Below the pieces are notes generated by a model. It had not been told where the DNA came from, did no database searches, and worked only from the letters and a program-made list of their open reading frames with translations. The position numbers and the translations under genes were made by a program. Shown here piece after piece: positions 63,173 through 64,000 of a stretch of 64,000 bases of DNA. Source of the DNA: Budorcas taxicolor (lineage: Eukaryota; Chordata; Mammalia; Artiodactyla; Bovidae); NCBI RefSeq assembly GCF_023091745.1, contig NC_068934.1:18430434-18494433 (forward strand), given 5' to 3'. Position 1 is the stretch's first letter, and every line of letters starts with the position of its first letter.

Positions 63173-63229
63173 TAACAAATGTTTTTATTTTTAATCTTTA
63201 AAAAGAAAAAAACCACAACTAGCTTACTG

Positions 63230-63500
63230 ATGGGAGAAGGCAATGGCACCCCACTCCAGTACTCTTGCCTGGAAAACCCCATGGATGGAGGAGCCTGGTG
63301 GGCTACAGTCCATGGGGTCGCTAAGTTTTGGATACGACTGAGCAACTTCACTTTCACTTTTCACTTTCCTGCATTGGAGAAGGAAATGGCAACCCACTCC
63401 AGTGTTCTTGCCTGGAGAATCCCAGGGACGGGGAGTCTGGTGGGCTGCCGTCTATGGCGTCGCATAGAGCTGGACACGACTGAAGCGACTTAGCAGCAGC
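63230..63500 (+). repeat. Bov-A2 SINE with 9-bp target duplication
   Basis: Two BovA monomers (GGGAGAAGGCAATGGCACCC to GCGACTTAGCAGCAGC). AGCTTACTG occurs at 63221-63229 and 63501-63509. Confidence 0.9.
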
Positions 63501-63509
63501 AGCTTACTG

Positions 63510-63605
63510 GGGAACCTTAAGCAAGTCACCCCACCTCTCCAGGCCTCAGTTTCCCACCTGGAAAATTGAGGAGTTGAACTAAATAGAGGCTCTTTCGAAC
63601 TAAAA
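63510..63605 (+). repeat. MIR fragment
   Basis: CCTTAAGCAAGTCACCCCAC and CAGGCCTCAGTTTCCCACCT, MIR core wording, followed by an A-run at 63602-63615. Confidence 0.65.
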
Positions 63606-64000
63606 AAAAAAAAAACAACAGCCCTCTGAATGGAGGATTTTGAGGCATCAAGAGTCAAATGACCAGCTAAGAAAGCTGTCTGAGGGAGCAGAAGGGCCTT
63701 GGAGTCCCGAGACCTACATGTAAAACATGACTGAGCGACTGGATATGCACATACATACAGTAAATAAAAACTTAAATGGGAATGAAAACAGCAGCTAAGG
63801 AGCCATCTCTGGGAAGAAGGAGGACGAAAGAGAGGGGTATACACAGGTACTTTCTATTTGTTATGTCTTATTTCTCAAGCTGAGTGATGGGTACATGGAT
63901 TCATTCTCTCATATTTATTAATACATTAAGTACTTAAAACAACAACAAAAAAAGAAAAGTGGGAAATGTTTTCCAGGTAGAGGTACCAGCTTGAGCAAAT

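Overview
This is a mammalian nuclear genomic window. It is very probably from a pecoran ruminant (bovid: cattle, sheep, goat or relatives), because it is filled with ruminant-specific repeats: Bov-tA and Bov-A2 SINEs, tRNA-derived CHR/SINE2 SINEs, BovB (RTE) LINE 3' ends and ruminant L1 3' ends, on an older layer of MIR, MER5, Tigger1 and MaLR elements. The sequence alone does not fix the species. Three protein-coding genes are supported, in the order ALG8 (+), NDUFC2 (+), THRSP (-). From established knowledge this matches human 11q14 in inverted orientation. || Layout. 1-9100 is intergenic and mostly repeats: a Tigger1 DNA transposon split by an LTR, ERV-like pieces, three BovB 3' ends, a MaLR LTR, a Bov-A2 and an L1 tail. 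9120-9500 is a CpG island and promoter. 9356-35007 is ALG8, whose 13 coding exons join in frame to 526 codons, with a poly(A) signal at 35373. 35400-41560 is intergenic: an LTR-like block and an old L1 tail split by SINEs. 41560-42060 is a second CpG island. 41815-49553 is NDUFC2, three coding exons and 120 codons, with a poly(A) signal at 49668. 49700-55030 is intergenic or THRSP downstream sequence with several SINEs, including a SINE inside a SINE. 55038-55490 (-) is the single coding exon of THRSP (150 codons), with a recognisable lipogenic promoter just upstream (55551-55670). 55700-64000 is intergenic, dominated by a 1-kb BovB fragment, SINEs and MIRs. || Function. The genes are unrelated neighbours, not a pathway: ALG8 makes the lipid-linked oligosaccharide for N-glycosylation in the ER, NDUFC2 is an accessory subunit of mitochondrial complex I, and THRSP (Spot14) is a hormone- and diet-responsive regulator of lipogenesis. 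|| The most interesting structural points are an apparent U12-type (minor spliceosome) intron 4 and a GC-AG intron 6 in ALG8, a pair of NRF-1 palindromes in the ALG8 promoter, paired ETS motifs at NDUFC2, a conserved-looking SRE/CCAAT/TATA arrangement at THRSP, and several nested transposon insertions that give relative ages. I found no operon, CRISPR array, tRNA/rRNA gene or unknown multigene system. The many short ORFs elsewhere are repeat-derived or chance.
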